NCBI GenBank assembly: GCA_021464415.1
Contig: CM038466.1
Location: 29,976,833-30,040,832 of the forward strand
Reading direction: 5' to 3'
Origin: Lonicera japonica
Lineage: Eukaryota; Streptophyta; Magnoliopsida; Dipsacales; Caprifoliaceae
Length of the DNA: 64,000 nucleotides
Of this stretch, positions 12,849 to 24,052 are shown piece after piece. The notes under the pieces are model-generated. The model was not told the origin of the DNA. It saw only the letters and a list, made by a program, of their open reading frames with translations, and ran no database searches. The first letter of the stretch is position 1, and each line of letters starts with the position of its first letter. The translations under genes and the position numbers were made by a program.

Positions 12849-13719
12849 GACCGTGTGGACTCCCTTGTAGCCTTCATCGCCGACTTAGGAGAAATCGTCC
12901 ATCTTCTATCGATCAAAACTTTTATCATTTCTATTGTCTCTCCTATCACCGTTCGACTGCTTTTTTCCCTAACCCACCATCATTTCATTGTCCTCGACAC
13001 GAGCGTATTCACCTATCCTGGCAAACAGCTCATCAAAGGAATTAAGAGGTTTGCGGGTCAAAGAGTTGTATATGCCATTGCTATCCCTCTACCTTCTGGA
13101 ACACTTCCCAATATTTTGCCGAATATTTCCTCAAAGTTTTATCTCTTCTTTTTCTTAGATTTGTCAAGGCCTCTGGGCCTTTCACCACCTTACTGCTTGT
13201 GATGAACCTAGCCGTATATTTCTCGGCTATCACTCTAAAACTATCGATCTAACCCAGTGCCAACTTGGTGAACCATCTAAGGGCTATATCCCCCAAACTT
13301 GCAGGGAACATGTGGCAAATCACGGTGTTATTTAAAATTCAATAAGCCATGACCTGCTAGTAATATCGTACATGGTTAGCCATTTTGGTTCTGCCGTTCT
13401 ATATAGTGAACTTCGGTTGAGGTAACTTCTTTGGTGGTGGAGCTTTAGCTATTCATAGGGTGAATAGCGATCTTTTTTGCTCTCCCAGCGATTTTTGTGC
13501 TAAGTCCCTAAGAGTGTAGGTCACTGATTTTTCGGCTCCTATCGAGTCAATTAGCCTTCTCAGATAATTCTCAGCCCACGTTTTTAGTCCAGCACCTTTC
13601 TCTGCCAACCTATCAAAAACACTTTTACGCGGCTTCACTACCGGAACTTATAGGGTATGAATGTGAACACCCTTATGTTGCTCATTCGTTTAACCCTAAA
13701 CCTGTGGCTGTGTGGGTAT
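12849..13719 (-). pseudogene. Outer element gag, second part
   Basis: On the minus strand, conceptual translation shows a decayed retrotransposon gag domain: a MANHVRYYQQ-like stretch near 13,370, then ALRWFTKLALG near 13,270 and KTLRKYSAKYWEVFQKVEG near 13,090-13,140. It includes the ORF 13,638-13,453. The first part of the same gag lies at 42,285-41,951, and the Athila-like insertion separates the two. Multiple stops are present. It belongs to the oldest retrotransposon in the window. Confidence 0.68.
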
Positions 13720-16359
13720 TGACAACACCAAAAAAGAACAAGTTGTTACACCTAAGCGTAGACAGTCAAGTTATAGTATACTTGGGAAGATCCAAGGTCG
13801 AATCGTAGGGAATGCAAGGAATTTATTTCTCTAACTATCTTTCTCAGATAGAAGAATAAAAAAGAAAGGAAAAGATGCTAGATTTGGCGAATAAGAAAGA
13901 AAATTAAAACTAAATTAAAACTACTAATTAACTAAACTAATACTAAAGGCAAATCTAATCCCAGAGTGCAAAAGTAAAGAGAATCTACAAGCGTAAGTTA
14001 TCTACTAAAAAGGCTTCTTAAATGCACTAAGTGAATAGGCAAATAAACAAAAAATAAATAAAATAGTGCGCTAATTAAATAAAATAAAATATGAAATGGA
14101 ATTAAAATGATGGGAAACAAATGTTAGGGGTATCCTTAATTAGGGAGTACGAAACTAGTCCAATCGAGTAATCCAAATCTAGGTTTAAACAAGATTTTAT
14201 TCTTAAGATTCAGCTCCTAAACTCTCCAACCATCCAATTATATTACTACTGCAAGTATATGAAATCCCATGCATGACAAAGACTATATAAACTAGCTTTG
14301 AGCAATAGAATTTGACAATAAAGCTTTTAACTTTGAAAAAACGTAATTTAAAATATAGTATTGCTAGTGCGTGACATAAGCAATCCAAGTTAATTAAACT
14401 TCTCAAAATCAATAGCCTAACACTCCTATAAGATATGAATATGTTTGAACATGAATAAAAGCAAATCCTTTTTAAAAAGAATGCCGAAAATCAAAATCGG
14501 CACTTTCTCAACACTTATGTGAATAAATACCAAAATAATGCCAAATCAACCAATTCACTTAAGAAACTAACTCAACTAATTAGAAGAAAAAGACCATCAT
14601 CAAACCATCAATGTTAGAGTTTTGGTGCAAAAATATGTGATTCGACGTTTTTACGGTTTTTAATTAAATAGAACTTTTGAGTTAACTTATGAAAACATAT
14701 TTTTAACGCGTGAAAAAGATAATAAAATACTCATTAATTTATTATGTGATCTATAACCAATGAAAAAATTATATTTAAACCTAAATTGAATTACATTTAA
14801 ATATTAACTACACATATTTCACTACGGACCCCTAACAAAGGATTTAGCTGGACATAATCAAATCAAACATGAAAATAATCTTAGAAATTAGAAAAAATAG
14901 TAATCATGTACCTAATAATATAGAAAATTAGATTTGAAAACTTTTGGTTTTGGAATTTTGCAATTCCAATATAAAATGAAAATTTTACGGTAAAAATAGT
15001 AAACAAACGCAAAACTGACAAGAACTGAACAAAATCGACCTAAACCCTAAAAATTCTAGAAAATGAGATACATAATGATTAAGGATTAATGACACATGAA
15101 TAGCATGAAAAAACTATAAACTATTTGAATATAAAACAAGAATCAAGCATAAATCGATGAAAAACCTAAAAACTGACAAACTAGATCTATAAACCCTAGA
15201 ACCATCCCCAAAAATGTGGGTTTAAGGTTGATTCCAAAATATATATGATCTAAACTAACTAATCTATAAATAGCAAAGCAAACTAATAATTAAAAGCAAT
15301 CAAATTGAAAGAAAACATAAAATTAGGGTTTACCTGGAATACGATTGAGGCTTGAATTGAAAATTATCTTGAATGATGAATTGAATGTTGATTACAGTGA
15401 TATTCCATCCTCAAAAGATCATAAAAAAACTAAACTAACAATTATTTTAAGGAATTAAACAAAAAAACTCTCAAGTTCGATCGTCAGACATAGTGCAAAA
15501 GTTCCCAAAAAAGTCATTGTACTCTCAGTCTCTCTGTTAATCGATTTTAAATTGTTGCATCCCCTAAAATATGAGATATATAACCTTTTATATATAGTAC
15601 ACAAGTGCCTCAAATCATAGCTTAAATAATCCTTCAAGAAACGGGTCGAAAATAACTAAAAAAAAAATAGGCCAAAAATTGAAATGGGGATCGGTCTTGC
15701 CATGTGGGGATTGATCCTCACATGGGGATCAATCCTCATGTATTTTATTATTATTATTATTATTTAATTTGATGGTTTCTTTTTTTGCTCATAACTTTTT
15801 GTTCCGAACTTCGATTGATGCACCATTTTCGTTTACGCGTAGGTAATTCAAAGCTTTACAACTTTTATTTCTGGTGATTCTTCAAATTCACAATGAATAA
15901 AAACTTTGATCAGCTACAACTTCGGGCTTCTTATAGTAATTCTTGGTTTTGCTCGAAAACTTCCGGAATCAAATTGATTAAGCTTCTTTTCTCTTGGAAT
16001 CACTCTTGGATAGTTAAATTCACTTCATTCAAGTTTGAGGACTTGTTTATTCTCTTCTTGCTAGTGCTTTCAGGGTAGTTTGTAGATTTTTCCTTGCCTT
16101 GGGCCTCAGAATGGATATTGACTTCTTTTTTTAGCCTTCTTCTTGCACTTTTTTCTTATTCAACATTCTTTCTTGCATTCAACCTCAGTTGCTTAATCAC
16201 TTTAGGCTTGCAAAATGACTTAGTAACACAGAAATACAATGCAGTGCATTATTTTCGTGCTTAAACTAAATCTACATGCAATTTTCGATTTTAGGCAGTA
16301 ACTATAAGCTAATTGAGCCTTGTTTAAGGGATTAGAAATGCAATTTCTAGGCTCAATCA
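13720..16359 (-). repeat. 3' LTR of Athila-like copy 2
   Basis: A 2.64-kb LTR homologous to 911-3,459 but inverted. On its own strand it starts TGATTGAG directly after a polypurine tract and ends TTGTCA at 13,720. ORFs on either strand within it are incidental. Confidence 0.85.
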
Positions 16360-16371
16360 CCTCCCCCAACT
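16360..16371 (-). other. Polypurine tract of Athila-like copy 2
   Basis: Minus-strand GTTGGGGGAGG directly abuts the TGATTGAG start of the 3' LTR. That is the expected site of plus-strand DNA priming. Confidence 0.75.
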
Positions 16372-17178
16372 AACGTATTACTAGTCTCTAGCAATGGAGT
16401 GATAGAATATTATATATCTTTAAAAACAAACATATAAAAGGAAGAAAGAAAAACACAATCCTAAACTAAATGGTTGCATTAAGCACATGCAATAAGCCTT
16501 TAAAACCCCTAGGTCTCCCCTAATAGGACGAGTTGTGTCTCCTCATGTTTTCCAGTGAATATACCCACAAAATTTTGGATTGCAGTTCAAGTTTTATCCC
16601 AAAGTCGCCTATCATACATAGATTCTCTCTCAAATAGCTCAGAAATGACCTAAACCGACTTAGTGATACATTAACAAAAGATATGCAAGAGAAATAGCAT
16701 TCTTAATGCATTCAAAATACGACATAGCATAAAGATAAATCATAAATGTGCGTACATGGGAAAATGCATTGACTTTCAACTTTTAAAATCAATCATAGAT
16801 TCACACTCCGTTCATGCTAAACTTTGACTCAAACTCTTACCGGGCATATACCCAACAAATAAATCACTCTGAATCAAGTGTATTTCTCCAAATATGGGCT
16901 AAATAGAATATTTGTAATCAAAATTAAATTCCTCACGTATGTTTAAATGAAAATACGCTAAAGTGAAAGAACATGAGTCTTTAGGAAGGATATTCAAGTT
17001 TTAAAAAAGCAAGAATACTTTTGTATACCTTCTCGTTATCTAAATCTCAAAACTAAGCCACTAAGGATCAAGTAAGACCTGATTAAGTTGTAATGGGGCT
17101 GGGGTAATGGCTACGAAATGAACAGGTCGACTGAGGATTCAAAAGACTCGATACATGTTTTTTTAATGCTCAGAGGCT
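16372..17178 (-). other. Athila-like copy 2, 3' non-coding region
   Basis: AT-rich sequence with no convincing ORF. It lies between the polypurine tract and the solo-LTR insertion and continues at 38,184 on the other side of that insertion. Confidence 0.6.
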
Positions 17179-19005
17179 TTTCATGTAACACCCGTATTTA
17201 AGGCCTGAAGCGTTACTCACCCATCCTAGTAAAACTAGGATAGGCGTATAAGAAGAGAACAAATACACAATAACACATATGCATCAAGTATTCTAGACAT
17301 AGTGCATGTCAAAAACGTAGTATCATGTTCAAGCATACATCACACCTATACTTGTATATGAATTCAAAACCGCGTGCGTTCCAATAATATATACAATTTT
17401 CGGGCCGGTCGTGGCTTCCCGAAAAAACATATGCATATATATATATCAAAATTAAACCGTATCAGAGCTCATATTTCATCCCTGATCCCACTACTTCTTT
17501 GTCCTCCTGGGACTCGTGAGTACCTGTGATAGTTTTAGAAAATGGGGTGAGTTATACGCTCAGTAGGGGTAAATAATCACAGAGAAAACACAATTCAGTG
17601 GAAAACATCTATTCATTTCACAATGCAATGCATATGCCAATGTAGGTTACCTCTCATGTGTCAACCATAGAATCACGTAGCTTGATTGTGCCAATGCTGA
17701 TTCTGAATGCAAGGTAGCCCGACCGCCATCCGATAACAGCCATAAGTTGGCCCAACGGTCTTATAGAATAACATGGCCCATCGGCCCCAGAATACATCAA
17801 TAAATCACAATTTGGACTCAAGTCCACCGATAGAATCATAACCACATAACCATCAGTGCTTTGCCAATTTGTCTATGTTCCCGGGCTCCACACCGGTGGC
17901 TGATAGGCGGCCATACATTGCTCCCCCAGGGGTTTAAGGCTTTTCAACTCAAGGGCACCGAGCCCTGCCTATTTTTCCCATCCCGGCAAGCACCATATTG
18001 ATACAACCATCTGTTCTTGAGAGACGCCAGCTCTCCATCTTATTCATGAACCACAGAATCCTTCACAAAGGCCAATAATAGAACCACGAATCGAGAAATT
18101 GATCTAGCGCTTGCCATGATCTTTCAGAGATGTATATAGTATGCAAACATGCTCATTTATACAAACATCAAGCAAACTATGCCATACCTATTCAACTACA
18201 ACCAATTTTATATCTCTTGGTGTGTATAAATCAATCAATAGTTTCATTTTTCCCCACAAACAATATCCACACCACCAAGAGATATCGTATATGATTCCAA
18301 TAACACAGTACAACCAGTGGGTAAGGCATATCATGCTTTAAATCATGCAAACATAATTTTATAAATCAAACAACAATATGAACCCTTTTTGTCATCAAGT
18401 TTTTCACACAAATAATGATCAAAAACCATGATTCTCTAGTAGATAAAGCATAATATCAAGTTTTCAAAGCCATAGAACCCCTACCTCGACTTATCAACGA
18501 GAAAGAAGAAGAAAATTTGAAGGTTCAAGCCTTATCCAAAGAAATCCCAGCGAGAAAGATGATGAATAGCGACTAGGAGGATGATTCGGAGGATTTGGAG
18601 CTTTTATATCGGATTGATATTGAAAGATGAGCAAGAATCCTTCTAAAAACCACCTTTATCTCTCTCAAGAACCCTCAAGTTGATAGGAGTGCTTATGGGT
18701 CGAGTTTTGTGAGTTTTGGGGATAAATGGTGAGAAAATGGGATTAAAACTCTAGAAAGTTCGTGACACATGGGTCTGGGACCGATCCTAGGATTTCTGGG
18801 ACCGATCCTAGAAACATTATGTCCAAGCTTAAATTTGGCTGCACTGACCACTGTTGGTAATTTGGTCAAACTCGTAGCTCAAAACTCGGATTGTGTAGAC
18901 ACCCCGATCCGTGACCCCCGCAAGAACCCTAACGACCTACGAGAACTACTGTTTTTCTTGGAGTCCGGGACCCACCCGAGCACCCGAAACTACCCCGGGG
19001 GGGTT

Positions 19006-19264
19006 TGTTGCGCGACAAACCTTTTTTTACCAAGGATTGTCGCACGACATATCGCATTGTCGCGCGACAATCATTGGAATGTCGCGCGACAATCCCACCA
19101 TGTCGCGCGACAATCCCTCTCTGCACCCGACCAACCACTTTCTGACACATCACAGTGTCAGGACCCATCACTTCAGCCGTTTGTCGCACGACATACGGGA
19201 ATGTCGTGCGACAAACAGATGTGTCGCGCGACACTTGCCTTTTTGGGGGAAATGTCGCGCGACA
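19006..19264 (+). promoter_or_regulatory. Palindrome array upstream of LTR TATA box
   Basis: Nine 12-bp sites start at 19,006, 19,038, 19,058, 19,080, 19,101, 19,182, 19,202, 19,222 and 19,253. Five are exactly TGTCGCGCGACA. The other four (TGTTGCGCGACA, TGTCGCACGACA twice, TGTCGTGCGACA) each differ by one CpG-type transition. Perfect two-fold symmetry fits a dimeric DNA-binding protein; the binder is unknown. The last site ends 15 bp before the TATA box. Confidence 0.7.
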
Positions 19265-19279
19265 ATCTTCCCCGAGCAG

Positions 19280-19287
19280 TATAAATA
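19280..19287 (+). promoter_or_regulatory. LTR TATA box
   Basis: TATAAATA lies just downstream of the palindrome array and is identical in the 3' LTR at 36,556-36,563. Genomic RNA would be expected to start about 30 bp downstream. Confidence 0.75.
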
Positions 19288-20459
19288 GGCCAACACCCCC
19301 AAGGGTTCAGGAGGAAAACTGGAATCTGGAAAATCTGGAGCTTTAGTCTGATTTTATCAAGCATTTTATATTATCATCTTATCTCTGAAGAATTATCGAA
19401 TCTATTCCCGACACTCGACGTGTCCCGTCTCTGGAACCGAATTCTCGGAAATATCTGAAAAAAGAGAAGATTGTTATCGCCGGAGATCTCTCTGCCGTAT
19501 TATATTCTCTTTCTTATTATTATTATTCTCGTCGGGAAGGTAAATAAAGTTTCTTCTGGTAATTAAACAGGTCTATCTGTGTACTTGTTTTATTTCTGTT
19601 GTTTTATCCACGTTTTATTTGAATAAGCTTATTGCCAAGTTATAAATAGTCTACTGTCTTCAAAACAAAAGACCCTGATAAAATCGTTTGCAAAACCAGA
19701 AGAGTAAGTATGTTATCGTCCGGATAAAATTCTGTTTTCAAAACCCAGACTGATACGACTTATCTAGGAATTAGAATCAAACATATCCTGTCTTCTCTAT
19801 AGACTGCGACGTGATTGACAACTCTCCCCAAAGAGTTCTAGTTCCATATTAAATCAGTCCCGACATAGATCCGAACTTTTACAAAAGTAAACGCAACACG
19901 AGAAAACCATCATTATCTGAGGAAATAATACGGGATACTCTTTCAAAAATAGAAGGTTTTTGTCATTTGTATTTACATCTTTCAATGATAAAAAATCGGA
20001 TCTCGGAACACAAAGGTTTTCATCCATTTCCCGTCTTCCCCCAGAAATTAGGGTTTTCATTTGAAAAGTAGTAAACTGTCAGTAAAAGCATCCAAAGTTT
20101 TTCAACATAGAATAAACATATAAGACCACTAGAGACCGAAAGGGCGGAATGGGTGCTTAACACCTTCCCAAACCGTAATATAGTTTCCGAACCCTATAGA
20201 ATCCTGGTTTCGCAGACAAAACGTGTAAAGAAAGGCTTATCTTTAGCCTTTCCCCTTACACAACCCTTTTTGTCCGTTTTCTCGTAAAACGTACTGGCGA
20301 CTCTGAACGAACCCCTTTGCATATAGAATAGACGTAAGGACACCCGATATGAATCATCAAACAACTCCAAGCAAATGGAGCGACGGAATCCCTTCCGACG
20401 CTTCAGACGCCCAACGAACGGGGACGAGACCCGGGGGTCGCATTTGCGGATTCTCACAG

Positions 20460-20477
20460 TGGCGACTCCGCTGGGGA
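20460..20477 (+). other. Primer binding site, tRNA-Arg type
   Basis: TGGCGACTCCGCTGGGGA matches the complement of the 3' end of a plant tRNA-Arg. It lies one base after the LTR end. This primer is typical of Tat/Ogre-type elements. Confidence 0.85.
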
Positions 20478-21205
20478 CAGCTAGTAAACTAGACTCTTAT
20501 ATGTGGATTTTTTGTTTATTTATTTGAATACTTGCTTTTTTTGCTTTCCCTACTTATGTTAATTGATTGAGAAGAAACGTTTTTCTGAAAAAGGAAATTT
20601 TTCAAAAAATACATAATCAAGATAATGATATTTGTAAACCCAACCTTTTTTCACGCACTATCACAAATCATGCATTGGTTCTACGAGTGTGAATTTACCC
20701 CAAACCCTCGGAAGTATTATAAGTGAGTAGGGAGTTGGCTTGCTTGGGCCAACATAAACCGAAAGCATTTACTTCCACTCTCCTTGGCCAAGTACGCCCC
20801 CGAGGTATATCGAGTGACGAGAACACTCACGTACCCGGGAAGTATATCAAAAGATTCTTGCACGTACCCGCCCCTGGGGTATATCGCAAGGTCTTGCCAA
20901 ATAGGAAGGAGCCTGAAGCCTTAACCGTTCGTACACCTGCGCTACATGTAAGATCGAGTTAAAACACTTGTCAAACAGCCGTAGGGGATGTACCACCTTA
21001 CGGCTTACTTTTGGACGCCCTTTTTAAAATCCGAGGCTCTTCTCTGCAATTTTTAGTGGTTCTTTTGGCAAAAATCGAGTCGCATCACAGTCTTCCTTCA
21101 TCTTCGCCACGTGGTTTCGTTTACAGTCGTGAAGCAACAAACAGACTGGAAGGTTGGGCCGGCTGTGATCACACCGGAAGACTAGTAAGACCAAGCACAC
21201 CTGAA
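20478..21205 (+). other. 5' untranslated leader of Tat-type element
   Basis: No convincing coding sequence. Short imperfect repeats around ACGTACCCG and GGTATATCG lie at 20,790-20,885. The gag frame is open from 21,011, but the likely start is the ATG at 21,206. Confidence 0.6.
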
Positions 21206-24052
21206 ATGGCCGATGAACGCGAGAATCGAGAGACAGATCAGAGCCTAGCCGAGGCATCATCAGCTCAGCCAACCCTAGCCGAAATGCACCGTTTACTCAT
21301 GACCGTCAGCAGGGATCTGGCAAACCTCACGAACGAGCAACAGGGTACCCGGATCCGAATAGAAGAATTGTCCGCCGAACGAACTGCACTACCAGGGTTT
21401 GATCGACTACCACCGAATCGAGATCCGAAGCAAGGACAGTCTTCACAAGTACTCCCCCCAGTTCAAGGAACCAATCCACCCCAAACGGGCCCTATCGTAG
21501 TTGGTCCCGTTCAAACTGACCCCAACAATCAGAACCAATGGGCCCCGGATTCAGGCCCCACTTACCAACAGCAAGAGCCACCCATAGTCTGGCCGCAACC
21601 CCAAGTACAACCCGGTTTTGACCCCCAATACCAACCATGGCCACAAGTTCCCGCAAGACCCATTCCACCACCGACCCCAGCAGCCCTCCCTAATGAATAC
21701 CCAGACATCAACCGACTTCGGGCAGTATATGCAGAATCGGTAATAGCACGGGAACAGCCCGACGAGGTGTCAAGAGAGAGTGAGGAAATGAAAAAACTGA
21801 AAGAGCAGATGAGGGTCATACAGAACGGGGTGTCCCTAATAAAAGGTGCAGACGAGATCACGGATATGAATGCCTTCTCCCTCTACCCAGAAGCAAGATT
21901 ACCCCAGGGATTCAAACTCCCTTCCATCACCAAGTTCACTGGAACCACGCCCCCTAAAACCCACCTACAGTCCTACATTAGATCCATGCAAGTGTCCGGT
22001 TGTGGAGAGCCAAAATTAGCACAAGCCTTTCACATGACTCTCAAGGGAGCCGCCCTGAGATGGTTCTTTGGTCTAGAAAGGCATCACACGCAGACTTGGG
22101 GAGATATCGTCAAAGAATTTATGACCAAATACGGGTCCAACGAGGATTTGGAAATTACCCGTAAACACCTGGAAATGGCCAAACAGGGCGAGAAAGAAAG
22201 CTTCAGCGACTTTGTCACCCGCTGGAGGGAGATGGCCTCCCAAATGTCCAAACGACCCGATGAAGAAGAACAGCTGGAAATCATTCAGAAGAACTTCACT
22301 CCAGCCGTACTGAGTTGCATGGGAAAGCATGTATTCCCACACTTCAGGGCCCTGTTGAGTATGGGGTCACAAGTCGAGGAAGAATTGGCCAAGAAAGTTG
22401 AAACCGATACCAAGAAAGCCGCATACACCGGGAGAAAGACAGCCACTACAGCCGTGAATCAAATAAGCTCATACCCCTATCAACAGAACCCCTTTCAACA
22501 ACCACAACAACCACCTCCGATGAGTTGGCCCGCACAAGGAGGCCCTTCGAACACCGAGGACAAGAAAAGGAGAAACTTCTGCACCCTCCCCACTACACTG
22601 GTAAAAAGTCTAGAGCTGCTCCAAAAGGCCGGACTAATCACTCCACTCAACCCGCGCCCCCCACCAAACCCTATTCCAAATACCTGGAGAATGAATGAGA
22701 ATTGTGCGTATCATCAAGCTGCAGGACATGACACGGAGCGTTGTTTGGCCCTTCGTCATCGTATTCAAGACCTCATTGAAGCCGGAACCATCCCCCCACC
22801 CGGCAGGCCCAATGTTACTAACAATCCACTTCCTAACCATGCTCCACCTGCAGGGATTAATGCCTTAACCACTGGTGAAGAAGGCTTCGATCCCGTGGGG
22901 CTCATTCGAGATGACCCAGCCTACAGGGCACCCGATGTACTGCCAGCAAAGGCTCAAGTTGCCCCAGGCCTCAATCCCATAATTGACCAATGGATGGCCA
23001 AAATGAACTTCCTACCCGGGCAGGGTTTAGGAAAGGCAAATCAGGGGATCTCACAGCCACTTACAATCAAAACCAATCCCGGAAAATCTGGGATAGGATG
23101 GACCCAGAATAAGAAGAAACAATCATGGAAATCCCAAAACCCCCCCAGGGAGACAATCTGTATGACAGAAACCTCCCCCGGGACTTTCAGTTGGTCGACA
23201 GAGCCGGAATCGTCAGAAACTTCAGAGGAATCAAACCCGGCATCCCTTTGGATCCAACAGATCACCCGTTCAGGAAGGGTATACCAACCACCACCGACGG
23301 AGGCCGAGAAAACACCGCCACCGAAGGAAATGGGAGAAGATAGAGTGTTTGAGCAATTGAAGAAGACCCAGGCACACATCACCATTTGGGGCCTCTTGGT
23401 TGCCTCCAAACCCCACAGGACTGCTTTCATCAAACTTCTGGACGAAGCCGTGATATCACCGGACTCCACACCCGAACAACTGCCAAACATGATCGGGTCA
23501 CTTACAGTCCAAAGAAGTCTATCATTTTCAGATGAGGATCTGTCTCCATTGGGGAGGAAACACAGCCTGGCTCTCCATATCACCGTCCAAACTCGAGGGA
23601 AGATTTTGCCACAAGTCCTTATCGATAATGGGTCAACCATAAACGTCTGCCCTTTGAAGACCGCTAGATGCCTGGGTATCTTGGATTCAGAGCTTTCTCC
23701 ATCCGCCGTGACTGTCAGGGCCTACGACAATACCAGAAGGGCCGTTCTGGGTTCTCTGAAGCTAGATCTCATGGTCGGTCCCGAAAGTTTTCCAGCCGAT
23801 TTCCAAATCATAGACATTCCCTCCAGTTTCAACCTCCTGCTGGGAAGAGCGTGGCTACACGATATAGGAGCACTCCCCTCCTCCTTGCACCAAAAGATCA
23901 AGATACCATTTGAAGGGAACATAATTACCATCCAAGGAGATCTTGAAAGGACCTTGGCAGATCTGGAGTTACCTGTTTTGGGAATCGAAAGCCAGAGCAT
24001 ACAATTAGGAGGCTTTTCTTACGAGCCTCAAGTACAAACTCTCAGTACCTAG
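21206..24052 (+). CDS. Gag - G-patch - protease ORF of Tat-type element
   Basis: The chosen ATG begins MADERENRETD; the frame is also open upstream to 21,011. Order: Gln/Pro-rich N-terminal part (21,400-21,690); retrotransposon gag domain (about 21,900-22,400, with LKGAALRWFFGL); a Cys/His motif CAYHQ...GHDTERC near 22,705-22,743; a G-patch-like motif FLPGQGLGKANQG near 23,008-23,046; and a retropepsin-like protease whose active-site motif is DNGST at 23,624-23,638, with LLLGRAWLHD near 23,838. Gag assembles the particle and the protease would process the polyprotein. The frame ends at TAG 24,050-24,052 and reopens at once, so the stop may be a mutation, a readthrough site or an unspliced junction. 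Confidence 0.88.
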   Translation: MADERENRETDQSLAEASSAQPTLAEMHRLLMTVSRDLANLTNEQQGTRIRIEELSAERTALPGFDRLPPNRDPKQGQSSQVLPPVQGTNPPQTGPIVVGPVQTDPNNQNQWAPDSGPTYQQQEPPIVWPQPQVQPGFDPQYQPWPQVPARPIPPPTPAALPNEYPDINRLRAVYAESVIAREQPDEVSRESEEMKKLKEQMRVIQNGVSLIKGADEITDMNAFSLYPEARLPQGFKLPSITKFTGTTPPKTHLQSYIRSMQVSGCGEPKLAQAFHMTLKGAALRWFFGLERHHTQTWGDIVKEFMTKYGSNEDLEITRKHLEMAKQGEKESFSDFVTRWREMASQMSKRPDEEEQLEIIQKNFTPAVLSCMGKHVFPHFRALLSMGSQVEEELAKKVETDTKKAAYTGRKTATTAVNQISSYPYQQNPFQQPQQPPPMSWPAQGGPSNTEDKKRRNFCTLPTTLVKSLELLQKAGLITPLNPRPPPNPIPNTWRMNENCAYHQAAGHDTERCLALRHRIQDLIEAGTIPPPGRPNVTNNPLPNHAPPAGINALTTGEEGFDPVGLIRDDPAYRAPDVLPAKAQVAPGLNPIIDQWMAKMNFLPGQGLGKANQGISQPLTIKTNPGKSGIGWTQNKKKQSWKSQNPPRETICMTETSPGTFSWSTEPESSETSEESNPASLWIQQITRSGRVYQPPPTEAEKTPPPKEMGEDRVFEQLKKTQAHITIWGLLVASKPHRTAFIKLLDEAVISPDSTPEQLPNMIGSLTVQRSLSFSDEDLSPLGRKHSLALHITVQTRGKILPQVLIDNGSTINVCPLKTARCLGILDSELSPSAVTVRAYDNTRRAVLGSLKLDLMVGPESFPADFQIIDIPSSFNLLLGRAWLHDIGALPSSLHQKIKIPFEGNIITIQGDLERTLADLELPVLGIESQSIQLGGFSYEPQVQTLST

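Larger units (their letters stand above)
18894..20458 (+). repeat. 5' LTR of Tat-type element
   Basis: A 1,565-bp LTR, the same length as the 3' copy. The U3 part carries nine copies or near-copies of the palindrome TGTCGCGCGACA (19,006-19,264), then a TATA box. The downstream part has a run of TTATTATTATTATT near 19,514. ORFs in it are incidental. Confidence 0.93.

Noticed and set aside
12855..13202. 115-codon plus-strand ORF
   Set aside because: The minus strand of the same interval carries recognisable gag sequence, so the plus ORF is a shadow.
19006..19264. CAMTA (calmodulin-binding activator) CGCG-box array
   Set aside because: The known box needs a non-T base before and a non-A base after CGCG. 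Both CGCG cores in TGTCGCGCGACA fail one of these.
18769..19364. Overlapping ORFs of 60-170 codons on both strands across the 5' LTR start (and 35,964-36,640 at the 3' LTR)
   Set aside because: They cross the LTR boundary and consist mainly of the palindrome array, repeated in all frames. No domain.
21011..21205. Upstream extension of the gag ORF to the ATG at 21,011
   Set aside because: The extension is low in recognisable features. The ATG at 21,206, followed by an acidic hydrophilic start, is more typical of this gag type. It remains possible.
23041..23640. 199-codon minus-strand ORF opposite the protease
   Set aside because: A shadow of the gag-pro frame with no domain or promoter. Unlike antisense ORF A it lies inside a conserved sense coding region.
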